The translations under genes and the position numbers were made by a program. Of a DNA stretch of 64,000 bases, positions 22,844-35,254 are shown one piece after another; the stretch's first letter is position 1, and every line of letters begins with the position of its first letter. The stretch is from Halosimplex halophilum (GTDB lineage: Archaea; Halobacteriota; Halobacteria; Halobacteriales; Haloarculaceae), in contig NZ_ML214298.1 in assembly GCF_004698125.1 (NCBI RefSeq), positions 827,972 to 891,971 on the forward strand. Reading direction: 5' to 3'. The notes below the pieces were generated by a model, which saw only the letters and a list, made by a program, of their open reading frames with translations, searched no databases and was not told where the DNA came from.

Positions 22844-24616
22844 ATGGTCCTCGAACCGCTCCGCCGGGCGAAACGGCAGGTCGTCGACGACCTGCGCGCC
22901 GACCCGTACCTCCCCTACATCCTGCTGGCGGCCCTCCTGCTGTCGTCGTTCTGGATCTGGCACCGGCTGCCGAACTTCGCGACGCGGGACGAGCGCTGGC
23001 GCGTGGTCGACCCCGTCGAGGTGCTGGCGGCCGTCCTCGACGACCCGCGGCTGGCGTCGGTCTCCGAGGGCGTCGGCTACTGGCGGACCTACGGCTCGGC
23101 GATGTACCTCTCGGCGCTCGCGCTGATCCCCGTGCTGGTCGTCGCTCTCGCGACGGACGCGCTGCCGGCGTTCGCCGACATGGGCCGCCACCTCGACGTG
23201 GGCTACTGGACCCACTGGCTGCGGACGCCCGCGTGGATCTGGACCTGGAGCGTCCTGCTCGCCCGGCTGGCCAACGTCGCGATGGCCGTCGGCTGCGTCT
23301 ACGTCGTCTACCGCATCGGGACGACGCTCCGGGACCGCGCGACCGGCCGGCTGGCCGCCGCCCTGCTGACGGTCACCTGGGCCGTCCTCATCCTCGCCCA
23401 CGAGGCCGGCGAGGACGTCCCCTCCCTCTTCTTCCTGCTGCTGTCGCTGTACTACGCGGTCCGCTACGTCGAGACGGGCGTCGACCGGGTGTTCTACTGG
23501 GGGGCGCTGGCCGGCGGCGTCTCCATCGCGTTCAAGCTCTCGGGCGGCGTGAGCGCGATCCTGCTCGGCGTCGCGCACCTCCAGCGGGCCCGCCGCTCCG
23601 AGGACGGGTTCGTGGGCGGCGCCCTCCGGCCGAAGTTCCTCGCGACGGGGATCCTGATCGGGCTCGGGACCATCGCCGCGGGCTACCCGAGCGTCGTCTT
23701 CGGCGCGCCCGCGGAGTTCGGCGCCCGGCTCGCCCGCTCGTTCGGCGCGAAGTCCGAGCCCCACGGCTGGCTCGTCCAGCCGAGCTGGTGGTGGATCCTC
23801 CGGAGCTACCTCCACGCCGTCGGCCTCCCGCTGGCCGTGGGCCTCGCCGGCGGCGCGCTCGCGGCCCTGGCCCGGGTCCGGGAGGACTCGCTGCCCGCCG
23901 ACGGGCTGCGGCTGGCGCTGGTCGGAGCCGGCGTCTACCTCGCGGTGTACTCCTCGTGGCGCTACGTCCGCACGCACCACCTCCTGCCGGTGGTCGCGCT
24001 GCTGGTCGTCGTCCTCGCGGTCGGGCTCGGTCGCCTGCGCGACCGCCGCCCCACGGTCGGCCGGGCGGTCGTCGCCCTCCTGCTCGTCACCAGCGCGGTC
24101 TACGCCGGCGCGGGGACGCTCGCCTACGCCTCACAGCCCCGCGACCAGGCCGTCGACTACCTGCGGAGCGAGGCCGGCCCCGACGACACCGTCGAGACCT
24201 ACACCTACGACCCGCAGGACGCCGCCGTCCCCCACAGCGGCCGCGTCGACGCCCGCTTCGGCGTCAGCCCCGAGACCTTCGCGGACCGCTGCCCCGCCTT
24301 CGTCGTCCTCAACTACCACAAGTCGATCCTCTATCTCGCGCCCGACAGCTGGGGCAAGCGCGCGGAGACCCTCTCGAACGACGCGGTCGAGGACCACGTC
24401 CGGACCCTCCTCGCGGAGGACACCTACCCCTACGAGATCGCCGGCGAGTACGGCCGGGAGCCCCGGTTCCTCGACGGGAAGGGTCGCGCGCCGATGTCCC
24501 AGCGGCTCCTCCGGGTCGGCCTCCGCCCGCGGACGATGCAGTACGGCGACCCCCAGGACATGGGCGTCGACCAGTACACCGTCGTCCTCCGGCGGACCGG
24601 TCCCTGCGAGGGGTGA
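22844..24616 (+). CDS. GT39-like polytopic glycosyltransferase
   Basis: The 590-residue protein has about ten transmembrane segments and a hydrophilic C-terminal domain (about 440-590). The first large loop holds FATRDERWR (acidic/basic pair as in the D-E catalytic loop of dolichyl-phosphate-mannose mannosyltransferases), then a GVGYWRTYGSAMYLSALAL stretch. Members of this group transfer sugars from lipid-phosphate donors to proteins or lipids outside the membrane. An untranslated GTTTTTACCC element lies about 33 bases upstream. Donor and acceptor cannot be read from sequence, and other GT-C families are possible. Confidence 0.7.
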   Translation: MVLEPLRRAKRQVVDDLRADPYLPYILLAALLLSSFWIWHRLPNFATRDERWRVVDPVEVLAAVLDDPRLASVSEGVGYWRTYGSAMYLSALALIPVLVVALATDALPAFADMGRHLDVGYWTHWLRTPAWIWTWSVLLARLANVAMAVGCVYVVYRIGTTLRDRATGRLAAALLTVTWAVLILAHEAGEDVPSLFFLLLSLYYAVRYVETGVDRVFYWGALAGGVSIAFKLSGGVSAILLGVAHLQRARRSEDGFVGGALRPKFLATGILIGLGTIAAGYPSVVFGAPAEFGARLARSFGAKSEPHGWLVQPSWWWILRSYLHAVGLPLAVGLAGGALAALARVREDSLPADGLRLALVGAGVYLAVYSSWRYVRTHHLLPVVALLVVVLAVGLGRLRDRRPTVGRAVVALLLVTSAVYAGAGTLAYASQPRDQAVDYLRSEAGPDDTVETYTYDPQDAAVPHSGRVDARFGVSPETFADRCPAFVVLNYHKSILYLAPDSWGKRAETLSNDAVEDHVRTLLAEDTYPYEIAGEYGREPRFLDGKGRAPMSQRLLRVGLRPRTMQYGDPQDMGVDQYTVVLRRTGPCEG

Positions 24617-24734
24617 CGGCGTCCGATGGGGTCGCCGCCGCTCGCCGTCGCGGCTTCAACCCGCCGCCCCCGCGAGTGTGCGCGATCGCCGGGATAGCGG
24701 GGTTTAAACGGGCTCGTTCGCTAGCGGCGGGTAC

Positions 24735-25823
24735 ATGAGCGACAGCGAGTACGACGTGGTCGTGGTCGGCGGCGGCCCCGCGGGGCTGACGGCCGCGCTC
24801 TACACGACGCGGCTGGGGCTGGACACCGCCCTGGTCGACCGCGGCGGCGGCCGCGCCGCGATGATGCAGGACACCCACAACGTCATCGGCGTCACCGAGG
24901 AGACCAGCGGCGTCGAGTTCCTCGAAACGGCGAAAGAGCAGGTCGCCTCCTACGGCGCCGACGTCCATCGGGACTTCGTCGAGGCCGCCGAGCGGGGTGA
25001 CGACGGGTCGTTCGCCCTCGAGGGCGAGGACGGCGAGTACGCCGCGGACAGCGTGGTGCTGGCGACGGGCTTCTCGGACGTGCGGCCGGACCCGCCCCTG
25101 CCGCCGACGGGTCGCGGGCTCCACTACTGCCTGCACTGCGACGCCTACATGTTCGTCGACGAACCCGTCTACGTGATGGGGACCGGCGACTCGGCGGCCT
25201 ACGTCGCGATGATCATGCTGAACTTCACCGACGACGTGGACGTGCTGCTGCGGGGCGACGACCCCGAGTGGAGTTCGGACACCCAGGAGATGCTGGACAA
25301 CCACCCCGTCGAGGTGGTCGAGGCGGAGATCGCCGCTTCCAACCGCGACGACGACGGCTGGCTCGAATCCTTCGAGTTCGAGGACGGCCGCGTCCGGGAG
25401 TACCGCGGCGGCTTCCCGATGCTCGGCTCGGAGTACAACACCGACCTCCACGAGTCGCTGGGCTGTGAGATCAACGACGACGGCACCGTCGAGGTCGACG
25501 ACCACGGCCGCACGAGCGTCGACGGCGTCTACGCTGTCGGCGACGTGACCCCCGGCCACAACCAGATCCCCGTCGCGATGGGCCAGGGCGCGAAAGCCGG
25601 CATCGCCATCCACATGGACACCCGCGAGTTCCCCCGGTCGACGGAGGCCATCGACGACCTCGGACCGGTTTCCTCGGGCGACGTGCCGGCGCTCTCCGAG
25701 GAGCTGCTCGCGACGGCGGTCGCCCACGAGGGCCACGCCGGCGGACCGCGGGTCGAAGCGGACGACGCGGCCGGGGGCGGCGAGCAGTCCGCGGACGACG
25801 AACAGCCCGCGGACGACGACTGA
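24735..25823 (+). CDS. Thioredoxin reductase-like FAD/NAD(P) oxidoreductase
   Basis: The 362-residue flavoprotein starts with an FAD loop DVVVVGGGPAGLTAALYT, has a CxxC in HYCLHCDAYMFVDE at about residue 131-136 (thioredoxin reductase usually has CATCD or CPYCD here), a second Rossmann loop YVMGTGDSAAYVAM and the C-terminal VDGVYAVGDVTPGHNQIPVAMGQGAKA (key GD motif). The NAD(P) loop GTGDSAA is atypical of GxGxxA/S, so cofactor use may be altered. A disordered acidic tail follows residue 340. TTTAAAC at 24703-24709 lies 29 bases before the ATG and is the likely promoter. Confidence 0.85.
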   Translation: MSDSEYDVVVVGGGPAGLTAALYTTRLGLDTALVDRGGGRAAMMQDTHNVIGVTEETSGVEFLETAKEQVASYGADVHRDFVEAAERGDDGSFALEGEDGEYAADSVVLATGFSDVRPDPPLPPTGRGLHYCLHCDAYMFVDEPVYVMGTGDSAAYVAMIMLNFTDDVDVLLRGDDPEWSSDTQEMLDNHPVEVVEAEIAASNRDDDGWLESFEFEDGRVREYRGGFPMLGSEYNTDLHESLGCEINDDGTVEVDDHGRTSVDGVYAVGDVTPGHNQIPVAMGQGAKAGIAIHMDTREFPRSTEAIDDLGPVSSGDVPALSEELLATAVAHEGHAGGPRVEADDAAGGGEQSADDEQPADDD

Positions 25824-25955
25824 TCGGACGGTGGCCGCCGACCGCCCGGCGGCACCCGCCGACCATCCGGCGGCGCCCGGTTCGGCCGTTGGCCGCCGGC
25901 AGCCGCGCCCTCGACCCAAAGTTTGAATTGTGTCGTCGAGAGTGACATCCGTATC

Positions 25956-26042
25956 ATGGGACAGACCGCGTCGGCCCTCGGAACCGCGACCGGAACCGCT
26001 CCGCCCGACCCGACGACGGCCGGGTCCGCCCGGGGTGAGTAG
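25956..26042 (+). CDS. Possible 28-residue leader peptide
   Basis: An ATG at 25956 opens a 28-codon frame (MGQTASALGTATGTAPPD then TTAGSARGE) that stops 3 bases before the next gene. A TTTGAATT element about 30 bases upstream suits a leaderless start. The peptide is Thr/Ala/Gly-rich with no domain. It may simply be an untranslated leader of the 26046 gene. Confidence 0.3.
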   Translation: MGQTASALGTATGTAPPDPTTAGSARGE

Positions 26043-26045
26043 CGT

Positions 26046-26288
26046 ATGCCGGCGAAGACGGGGGCGTCACACGCGCTCGCCGCCCTCGTGAGCATGCTGG
26101 CCGGGACCGTCCTCTCGAAGTACGTCTGGGAGCTGCTCCCGCCGCTGGCGTCCGTCGGCGAGTCGGTCTCGGCGGGCCTCGTCGCCGCCACCGGCGTCGC
26201 GCTCCCGCGGCCGCTGTCGGGGTCGCTCGTCGTCATACTCGGACTCTCGTTCGTCTGGGGCACGATCTACCACTACGCTCGCCACTGA
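26046..26288 (+). CDS. Hypothetical 80-residue membrane protein
   Basis: The protein has two hydrophobic segments: about 9-27 (HALAALVSMLAGTVLSKYVW) and about 57-76 (LSGSLVVILGLSFVWGTIYHY), separated by an amphipathic loop. No known domain. It may be cotranscribed with the 28-codon frame 3 bases upstream, and it converges on another small membrane protein gene at 26323. Confidence 0.6.
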   Translation: MPAKTGASHALAALVSMLAGTVLSKYVWELLPPLASVGESVSAGLVAATGVALPRPLSGSLVVILGLSFVWGTIYHYARH

Positions 26289-26322
26289 CGCCCCGGTCGG
26301 CCGGGTCGGTGCCGACCCGGCG

Positions 26323-26529
26323 TCAGGACTCGCCGATCCCGTAGACGTGGTCGACGCCGAGGTAGACGAACCAGACCATCCAGACGGTGAAGATGACCAG
26401 CCACGCGCCGTACTGGACGTAGGGGTGGGGGACGAGGACGTAGGCGACGACGAGCAGGGCCGCGGCGCTGACGGCCGCGGCCACGTTGTACCGCGTCGGC
26501 GCGAACACGTCCGCGACCAGGTCGCGCAT
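26323..26529 (-). CDS. Hypothetical 68-residue membrane protein
   Basis: From the ATG at 26529, MRDLVADVFAPTRYNVAAAV leads into two transmembrane helices (about 13-31 and 38-59) and ends VDHVYGIGES. An upstream GTG at 26556 would add nine basic residues and is less likely. No family recognised. It lies between the otsB end and a convergent small membrane protein. Confidence 0.6.
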   Translation of the reverse strand: MRDLVADVFAPTRYNVAAAVSAAALLVVAYVLVPHPYVQYGAWLVIFTVWMVWFVYLGVDHVYGIGES

Positions 26530-26602
26530 CGAGCGTAGCGTTCGGCCCCGGGCCACATTACTGTTGGCGGCCGTCCGCCGGGCGCCCGCTCACCCGCCGC
26601 GC

Positions 26603-27433
26603 TCACCCCCGCTGGGCGTCGGCGACCAGGTCGAGCAACTCCCGCACGTCGCGCTGGCTCTCCAGTCGGTAGCCGGCGGCCGTCTCGCGCTCGCCGACGA
26701 GGATCCCGACTCCGTCGGGCGACCCGCTCCCCTCGTCCAGCGCGCGGAACGCGTCCTCGTCGGTCATGTCGTCGCCGACGTAGAGGGGGAGCCAGCCGTC
26801 GGGCGCCGCCTCGGCCAGTCGCCGGACTGCGCGGCCCTTGTCCCAGTCGACGGCGGGCCGGATCTCGCGGATGGCCTTGCCGTCGCGGATCTCCATGGCG
26901 GGGCCGCCGGCGCTCATCGCTTCCTCGACCGTTTCCCTGACGACGCGCTCCACCTCGGGGACCCGGTCGTCGGGCACGTCGCGGACGTGGACTGTCGCGG
27001 TGAGGTCCTTGTCCTCGATCCCGACGCCGGGGACGTGCGCGAGGCGGTCGCCGAGGCGGTCACAGACCCGCGCGACGGCGTCGGCGCTCCGGCGGGCGTC
27101 GGGCGCGACCGACCGCTCGCCGTCGACCCGGCGTTCGAGGCCGTGGTTGCCGGCGTAGGCGATTCCCTCGATCCCGACGCGCTCGCGCAGGTCGGCGAGT
27201 TCGCGGCCGCTGACGACCGCGACGCGGACGGACTCGCACTCGCGGAGGCGGGTGACGCGCTCGCGTAGCGGCGGGGGCATCGCGGCGGCGTCGGGGTCGT
27301 CGACGATGGGGGCGAGTACCCCGTCGAAATCCAGGCAGCAGACGACGCCGGGGGCGGCGGCGAGCCGGTCGGCGACGGCCTCGCGGGCGAGCCCCAGTGG
27401 CGTCGCGTCAGTGGTCTGCACGGGTGGGGACAC
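26603..27433 (-). CDS. otsB: Trehalose-6-phosphate phosphatase
   Basis: OtsB dephosphorylates trehalose-6-phosphate to trehalose, a compatible solute. The 276-residue HAD-family protein has motif I CLDFDGVLAPI (nucleophile and acid Asp), motif II VAVVSGREL, a cap with YAGNHGLERR typical of trehalose phosphatases, and motif IV LPLYVGDDMTDEDAFRAL. The GTG start at 27433 overlaps the end of otsA by 26 bases, a second GTG at 27421 is also possible. Both indicate coupling with otsA. Confidence 0.92.
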   Translation of the reverse strand: MSPPVQTTDATPLGLAREAVADRLAAAPGVVCCLDFDGVLAPIVDDPDAAAMPPPLRERVTRLRECESVRVAVVSGRELADLRERVGIEGIAYAGNHGLERRVDGERSVAPDARRSADAVARVCDRLGDRLAHVPGVGIEDKDLTATVHVRDVPDDRVPEVERVVRETVEEAMSAGGPAMEIRDGKAIREIRPAVDWDKGRAVRRLAEAAPDGWLPLYVGDDMTDEDAFRALDEGSGSPDGVGILVGERETAAGYRLESQRDVRELLDLVADAQRG

Positions 27434-28973
27434 CCCCGTCGGGTCGCGCGACGCGGGCGACCGCCCCGAGCACGTCGCGGAGCCACGCGTCGAGGTCGCC
27501 GTCCTCGACGCCGTCGGCCAGCGCGTTCGCGCGGCGGCGCCGCTGGCGGTCGGGCATCGAGAGGGCGTCGTCGAGCGCGGCGGCGAACCCCTCGGTGTCG
27601 TGCGGGCGCACGGAGACCGCCCACTCGCCGAGTTCGTCGTGGACGCCGGCCTGGTCGCTGAGGACGAGCACCCCCGGGTCGTCGGCCTGGGCGGCGACGA
27701 ACTCCTGGGCGACGAGGTTCATCCCGTCGCGGACGGGGCTGACGACCGCGAGGTCCGCCTCGCGGTAGAGTCCGGCGAGCCCCTCGTTCGAGATCATGTC
27801 CGTCGTGTAGACGACCGGCCGCCAGCCGTCGGTCGCGAAGCGGTCGTTGACCCGCTCGACGGCCGCCTCGACGCGGTCCTGGTAGTCGGCGTAGGCGGGG
27901 ATGGCCGAGCGGCTCTCGGTGCCGACCTGGACGAACGTGAACTCGCCGCGGTAGTCGGGCTGTTCCGCGAAGAGCCGCTCGATGGCGTCGAGGCGCTGGA
28001 CGATCCCCTTGGTGTAGTCGAGGCGGTCGACGCCGACGCCCAGCCGGGTGTCGCGGTCGATATCCCTGTTCTTCCGGAAGGCGGCGCGGAAGCCCGTGGC
28101 TTCCATGCTGTCGGCCTGCTCGCGGATGCGGTCGACCGGGACGCCCATCGGCGCGGCCCGGACCGCCGTCGTCCGGCCGCGGTAGTCGACGGTCCCGGCG
28201 TCGAAGTCGACGGTCGTCCCGTCGAGTCCCCGGTCGGCGCTCCGCAGGAAGTTCGCGCAGTACCGGGGGACGTGGAAGACGAGCAGGTCGTTGCCGAGCA
28301 GGCCGTCGAGGACGGCCTCGCGGTTCGGGCAGGCCCGGAACGTGTCCCAGCTGGGCCACGGGATGTGCCAGGTGTGGGCGAGCGTCGGGTCGCGGGTTCC
28401 GGTCCCGGGACCGTCGGTCGCGGTCCGCTCGCGGACCTGCCGGGGCGCGAGCGCGAGGTGGTAGTCGTGGAGCCAGACGAGCGGGTCGCCGTCGGCGGCG
28501 GCGTCGGCCATCGCGTCGGCGAACTGGTCGTTGACCCGGCGGTAGTCCCCCCAGGCGTCGCCGCAGCTCTCCACGGTGCCCAGCGCGGCGTGACACAGCG
28601 GCCACAGCACCCGGTTGGCCATCCCGTAGTAGTAGCCCTCGACCTCGTCGTCGTCGAGCCACAGCCGGCGGAGGGTGTAGGTCTCGTCGTCACCGTCGGG
28701 CGGTACGGTCACCGTGTCGTCGCCGTCGACGACGGCCGCGTCGGCCTCGCCGTCCCCCCAGGCGATCCAGGTGCCGTCGACGCGCCGCATGACCTCGTCG
28801 AGGCCGGCGGTCAGCCCCCCGGCCGGGCGGTCGACGGTCACCGCGCCGTCGTCGCCGTAGTCGTGTCTGTACGGCTGTCGGTTCGAGGCGACGACGAGGT
28901 CGTCGCCGGTCGCCGCCAGGAGTCGGTCGAGGTCGGCCTCGACGCGGTCCGCACGCAGGTGTGTCCTCGCCAT
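27408..28973 (-). CDS. otsA: Trehalose-6-phosphate synthase
   Basis: The 521-residue GT20 enzyme makes trehalose-6-phosphate from a nucleotide-glucose donor and glucose-6-phosphate. Motifs: DDLVVASNRQPY and RPAGGLTAGLDEVM near the N-terminus, DYHLALAP, HIPWPSWDTF (family HIPFP), GVDRLDYTKGIVQRL in the donor domain and SPVRDGMNLVAQEFVAAQ. Lengths and order match OtsA. The ATG at 28973 is chosen because similarity begins there although the frame continues upstream. It forms a two-gene operon with otsB, giving the cell a de novo trehalose route for osmotic or desiccation stress. Confidence 0.95.
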   Translation of the reverse strand: MARTHLRADRVEADLDRLLAATGDDLVVASNRQPYRHDYGDDGAVTVDRPAGGLTAGLDEVMRRVDGTWIAWGDGEADAAVVDGDDTVTVPPDGDDETYTLRRLWLDDDEVEGYYYGMANRVLWPLCHAALGTVESCGDAWGDYRRVNDQFADAMADAAADGDPLVWLHDYHLALAPRQVRERTATDGPGTGTRDPTLAHTWHIPWPSWDTFRACPNREAVLDGLLGNDLLVFHVPRYCANFLRSADRGLDGTTVDFDAGTVDYRGRTTAVRAAPMGVPVDRIREQADSMEATGFRAAFRKNRDIDRDTRLGVGVDRLDYTKGIVQRLDAIERLFAEQPDYRGEFTFVQVGTESRSAIPAYADYQDRVEAAVERVNDRFATDGWRPVVYTTDMISNEGLAGLYREADLAVVSPVRDGMNLVAQEFVAAQADDPGVLVLSDQAGVHDELGEWAVSVRPHDTEGFAAALDDALSMPDRQRRRRANALADGVEDGDLDAWLRDVLGAVARVARPDGGVPTRADH

Positions 28974-29077
28974 GTCAGCTACCCGCTCTTGCCCCGCCAG
29001 GGGGGTATGGCCGCGGCTTGCACCTGCGGGCGTCACCCGGATCGTCACGCGTCCGGAAACCGAGGGTTTGAGGAGGT

Positions 29078-32760
<3,683 letters not shown>

Positions 32761-32893
32761 CCGCGCCCCGGGCGCTTCGACCCGGAGTAGCCCCGCCACG
32801 ACGCGGCTGACCCCGGCCGGGACTCTCCCTCCGTTTTCCGGCGCGGTCGCGCGATCCGATGTGATTTAGCACTCACCGACCGTAGCCGCGCGT

Positions 32894-33067
32894 ATGAGCG
32901 ACGACGACCTCCACTGCGAGACCTGCGAGCGGTCGGTCCCCCGCGAGGCGGCCACCCGGAGCGAGACCATCGCCGACCTCGACCCGACGAAGTGGCAGGC
33001 GCTGTGCTGTCCGGACTGCGGGCGGAAGCTGAAGACCGTCTTCGTCGCGCGCGAGCGGCTGGAGTGA
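32894..33067 (+). CDS. Small zinc-ribbon protein (57 residues)
   Basis: The peptide begins MSDDDLHCETCERSVPREA and ends CCPDCGRKLKTVFVARERLE. CETC and CCPDCG supply four zinc ligands about 40 residues apart, typical of haloarchaeal mini zinc fingers. A GATTTAGC element about 28 bases before the ATG is a plausible promoter. It converges on an acetyltransferase gene 11 bases away. Function unknown. Confidence 0.65.
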   Translation: MSDDDLHCETCERSVPREAATRSETIADLDPTKWQALCCPDCGRKLKTVFVARERLE

Positions 33068-33078
33068 CTGCGGCCGCG

Positions 33079-33519
33079 CTACAGCGACTTCCGCATGACC
33101 GTCGCGCTCGCCGGACACAGCTCCGCGAACTGCTCGGTGGCCCGGATCGCCGCCGGTACGTCCTCGCGTTCGACCGATTCGTAGCCCAGTCCGGCGAAAA
33201 AGTCGCTCGCGGTCGTGGTGAGCAGGAAGAGCCGGTCGACGCCGGCGTCGCTGGCCTCCCGTTCGAGGCCGTCGACGATGGCGGCGCCGTAGCCCGCTCC
33301 CCTGTGTTCGGGCTCGACCGCGACCGACCGGAGCAGGCCGTCGCGCCCGTGGCGTTCGAGCCCGCCGACGCCGACCCGCTCGCCCGACGCACGCGCGACG
33401 TAGCAGTCGACGGCGTCGCGCCCGAGGTCCTCGGTCGGCAGGCCGGCCTCGGCCAGGACCGATTCGAGGTACTCGGCAGACGGGTCCGCCGGGTCGAGCG
33501 CGACGACGGGTCCGGCCAT
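33079..33519 (-). CDS. GNAT acetyltransferase, ArsN2-like
   Basis: The 146-residue protein shows the GNAT acetyl-CoA loop in LRSVAVEPEHRGAGYGAAIVDGLE (R/Q-x-x-G-x-G/A pattern RGAGYG) and the characteristic LFLLTTTASDFFAGLGYESVEREDVPAAI region (key LLTTTA and FF..LGY) of the arsenic-resistance acetyltransferases ArsN2. Those acetylate arsenical compounds. No ars genes are adjacent, so the substrate assignment is tentative. The ATG at 33519 is preferred over a longer basic extension. Confidence 0.75.
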   Translation of the reverse strand: MAGPVVALDPADPSAEYLESVLAEAGLPTEDLGRDAVDCYVARASGERVGVGGLERHGRDGLLRSVAVEPEHRGAGYGAAIVDGLEREASDAGVDRLFLLTTTASDFFAGLGYESVEREDVPAAIRATEQFAELCPASATVMRKSL

Positions 33520-33609
33520 GCGGGGACGTTCCGCCGCCGACGCAAAGACGTTTTTCGCAGTCGGGGGGCTGCCCCCGCCGAACCCCACCCGGCCTTCCGG
33601 CTTCCCCGC

Positions 33610-33640
33610 GGTTTAGTGAGTGGAACCCTGAGGGAGGTGT
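33610..33640 (+). promoter_or_regulatory. TATA-like box and Shine-Dalgarno of the aldo/keto reductase gene
   Basis: GGTTTAGTG at 33610-33618 lies 29 bases before the ATG. A strong GGAGGTG at 33633-33639, four to five bases before the start codon, is an unusually good ribosome-binding site for a haloarchaeon and supports the start at 33644. Confidence 0.5.
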
Positions 33641-33643
33641 GCT

Positions 33644-34510
33644 ATGGCTGACGACGTACACAACGAGAGCGACACGTTCGACATCGGCGGGGAGCTGACC
33701 GTCCACCGCCTGGGCTTCGGCGCGATGCGGCTGACGGGCGAGGACATCATCGGCCGCCCCGACGACGAGGAGACGGCCCGCAGCGTCGTCCACCGCGCGG
33801 TCGAACTCGGCGTCGACTTCGTCGACACCGCGGACTCGTACGGGCCGGGGGTCAGCGAGCGGGTCCTCCGGGAGGCGCTGGCCGAGGTCGACGCCGAGCC
33901 CGTGGTCGCCTCGAAGGCGGGGCTCCTCCGGCACCGCGACGGCGAGTGGCTGCCCCACGGCGACCCGGACTACCTCCACAACCAGGTCCTGGCCAGCAAG
34001 GACCGCCTGGGCGTCGACTCCATCGACCTCTACCAGTTCCACCGGCCGGACCCCGACACGGACTTCGAGGACTCCGTCCACGCCTTCGCCGAGATGAAAG
34101 ACGCCGGCCAGGTCGACCACGTCGGCCTCTCGAACGTCACCGTCGAGCAGCTGGACACGGCCCGGGACATCGTGGACATCGCGACGGTCCAGAACCAGTA
34201 CAACGTCGCCTACCGCGACGACGAGGACGTGCTGGCCGCCTGCGAGGAGTACGACGTGGGCTTCATCCCGTGGGGGCCGCTCTACACCGTCGACGACGAG
34301 GGCGTCGCGGAGGTGCTGGACGAGGTCGGCGAGGCCCGCGACGCCAGCCGGCGGCAGGTCGCGCTCGCGTGGCTGCTCGAACACTCCGACGTGACCCTGC
34401 CGATCCCGGGCACCTCCAGCGTCGACCACCTCGAATCGAACGTCGCCGCCTCCCAGGTGGAACTCACCGACGAGGATATGGCGAAGCTGAACGACATCGA
34501 CTCGCAGTAG
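33644..34510 (+). CDS. Aldo/keto reductase
   Basis: The 288-residue TIM barrel has GFGAMRLTG at the N-terminus, the catalytic Asp/Tyr in VDFVDTADSYGPG, the Lys in VVASKAG, the substrate-strand IDLYQFHRPDPD (His), and the cofactor-binding PIPGTSSVDHLESNV (family IPGAxx). It reduces aldehydes or ketones with NADPH, or the reverse. The family in archaea is broad, so the physiological substrate is unknown. It stands alone between ArsN2-like and cold-shock genes. Confidence 0.92.
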   Translation: MADDVHNESDTFDIGGELTVHRLGFGAMRLTGEDIIGRPDDEETARSVVHRAVELGVDFVDTADSYGPGVSERVLREALAEVDAEPVVASKAGLLRHRDGEWLPHGDPDYLHNQVLASKDRLGVDSIDLYQFHRPDPDTDFEDSVHAFAEMKDAGQVDHVGLSNVTVEQLDTARDIVDIATVQNQYNVAYRDDEDVLAACEEYDVGFIPWGPLYTVDDEGVAEVLDEVGEARDASRRQVALAWLLEHSDVTLPIPGTSSVDHLESNVAASQVELTDEDMAKLNDIDSQ

Positions 34511-34636
34511 CGACGCCCCGTTTTCCGACGCCGTCGCTGGCCGTCGTGTAATGCCTGGGGAGCGACGGCGCCGTCGCTCGCCGGTGAGAAATTGTGAAAA
34601 TTCGGAGTCAGCGGAACTGACCCGAGTTACTGCGAC

Positions 34637-34831
34637 TTACTGTCGGGTGAGGTTCGACGCGCGCGGGCCCTTGTCGGCCTGCTCGATGTCGAACTCCACG
34701 TCCTGGCCCTCTTCGAGGTCCGGGCCACCGACGTCTTCCATGTGGAAGAAGACGTCGTCGTCGGCATCCTCGGTCTCGATGAAGCCGTAGCCGCCAGTGT
34801 CGTTGAAGAAGTCGACAGATCCGGAGGCCAT
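34637..34831 (-). CDS. Cold-shock domain protein, copy 1 (distal)
   Basis: The 64-residue CspA-type OB fold keeps the RNP motifs GGYGFIE and DVFFHMED that bind single-stranded RNA or DNA. It is the last of three tandem genes and shares one base with the previous stop. Relative to copy 3 it differs at about five positions (Lys5 to Ser, and the C-terminus SNLTRQ instead of TNLERL), making it the most diverged copy. The acidic residues between motifs fit a high-salt cytoplasm. Confidence 0.95.
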   Translation of the reverse strand: MASGSVDFFNDTGGYGFIETEDADDDVFFHMEDVGGPDLEEGQDVEFDIEQADKGPRASNLTRQ

Positions 34832-35025
34832 CAGAGGCGCTCCAGGTTGGTCGCTCGGGGACCCTTGTCGGCCTGCTCGATGTCGAACTCGACTTCCTGA
34901 CCCTCTTCGAGGTCGGGGCCGCCGACGTCTTCCATGTGGAAGAACACGTCGTCGTCCTCCTCGTCGGTGTCGATGAAGCCGTAGCCGCCAGTGTCGTTGA
35001 AGAAGTCGACCTTACCGGACGCCAT
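34831..35025 (-). CDS. Cold-shock domain protein, copy 2 (middle)
   Basis: A 64-residue CspA-type protein with the same RNP motifs. It differs from copy 3 only in the loop after GGYGFI, reading DTDEEDDD in place of ETEDADDD. Its ATG shares a base with the stop of copy 3 and its stop with the ATG of copy 1, so the three are translationally linked. The near-identity points to recent duplication or gene conversion. Confidence 0.95.
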   Translation of the reverse strand: MASGKVDFFNDTGGYGFIDTDEEDDDVFFHMEDVGGPDLEEGQEVEFDIEQADKGPRATNLERL

Positions 35026-35219
35026 TAGAGGCGCTCCAGGTTCGTCGCGCGCGGGCCCTTGTCGGCCTGCTCGATGTCGAACTCCACTTCCTGTCCCTCT
35101 TCGAGGTCCGGACCGCCCACGTCCTCCATGTGGAAGAAAACGTCGTCGTCAGCGTCCTCAGTCTCGATGAAACCGTAACCGCCCGTGTCGTTGAAGAAAT
35201 CAACCTTACCGGATGCCAT
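35025..35219 (-). CDS. Cold-shock domain protein, copy 3 (promoter-proximal)
   Basis: The first gene of the tandem, 64 residues, MASGKVDFFNDTGGYGFIE. The upstream in-frame extension is not used: the ATG at 35219 is 29 bases downstream of a clear TATA box, giving a nearly leaderless transcript. Cold-shock domain proteins act as RNA chaperones. No transcription terminator is evident between the copies. Confidence 0.95.
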   Translation of the reverse strand: MASGKVDFFNDTGGYGFIETEDADDDVFFHMEDVGGPDLEEGQEVEFDIEQADKGPRATNLERL

Positions 35220-35242
35220 TGCGACTAAACACAGACGCGGGG

Positions 35243-35254
35243 GATGTATAAGCA
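35243..35254 (-). promoter_or_regulatory. TATA box of the cold-shock tandem
   Basis: On the minus strand ATGCTTATACATCC contains CTTATACA centred 29 bases before the ATG at 35219. It is the best TATA box of the window, consistent with strong expression. Confidence 0.7.
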
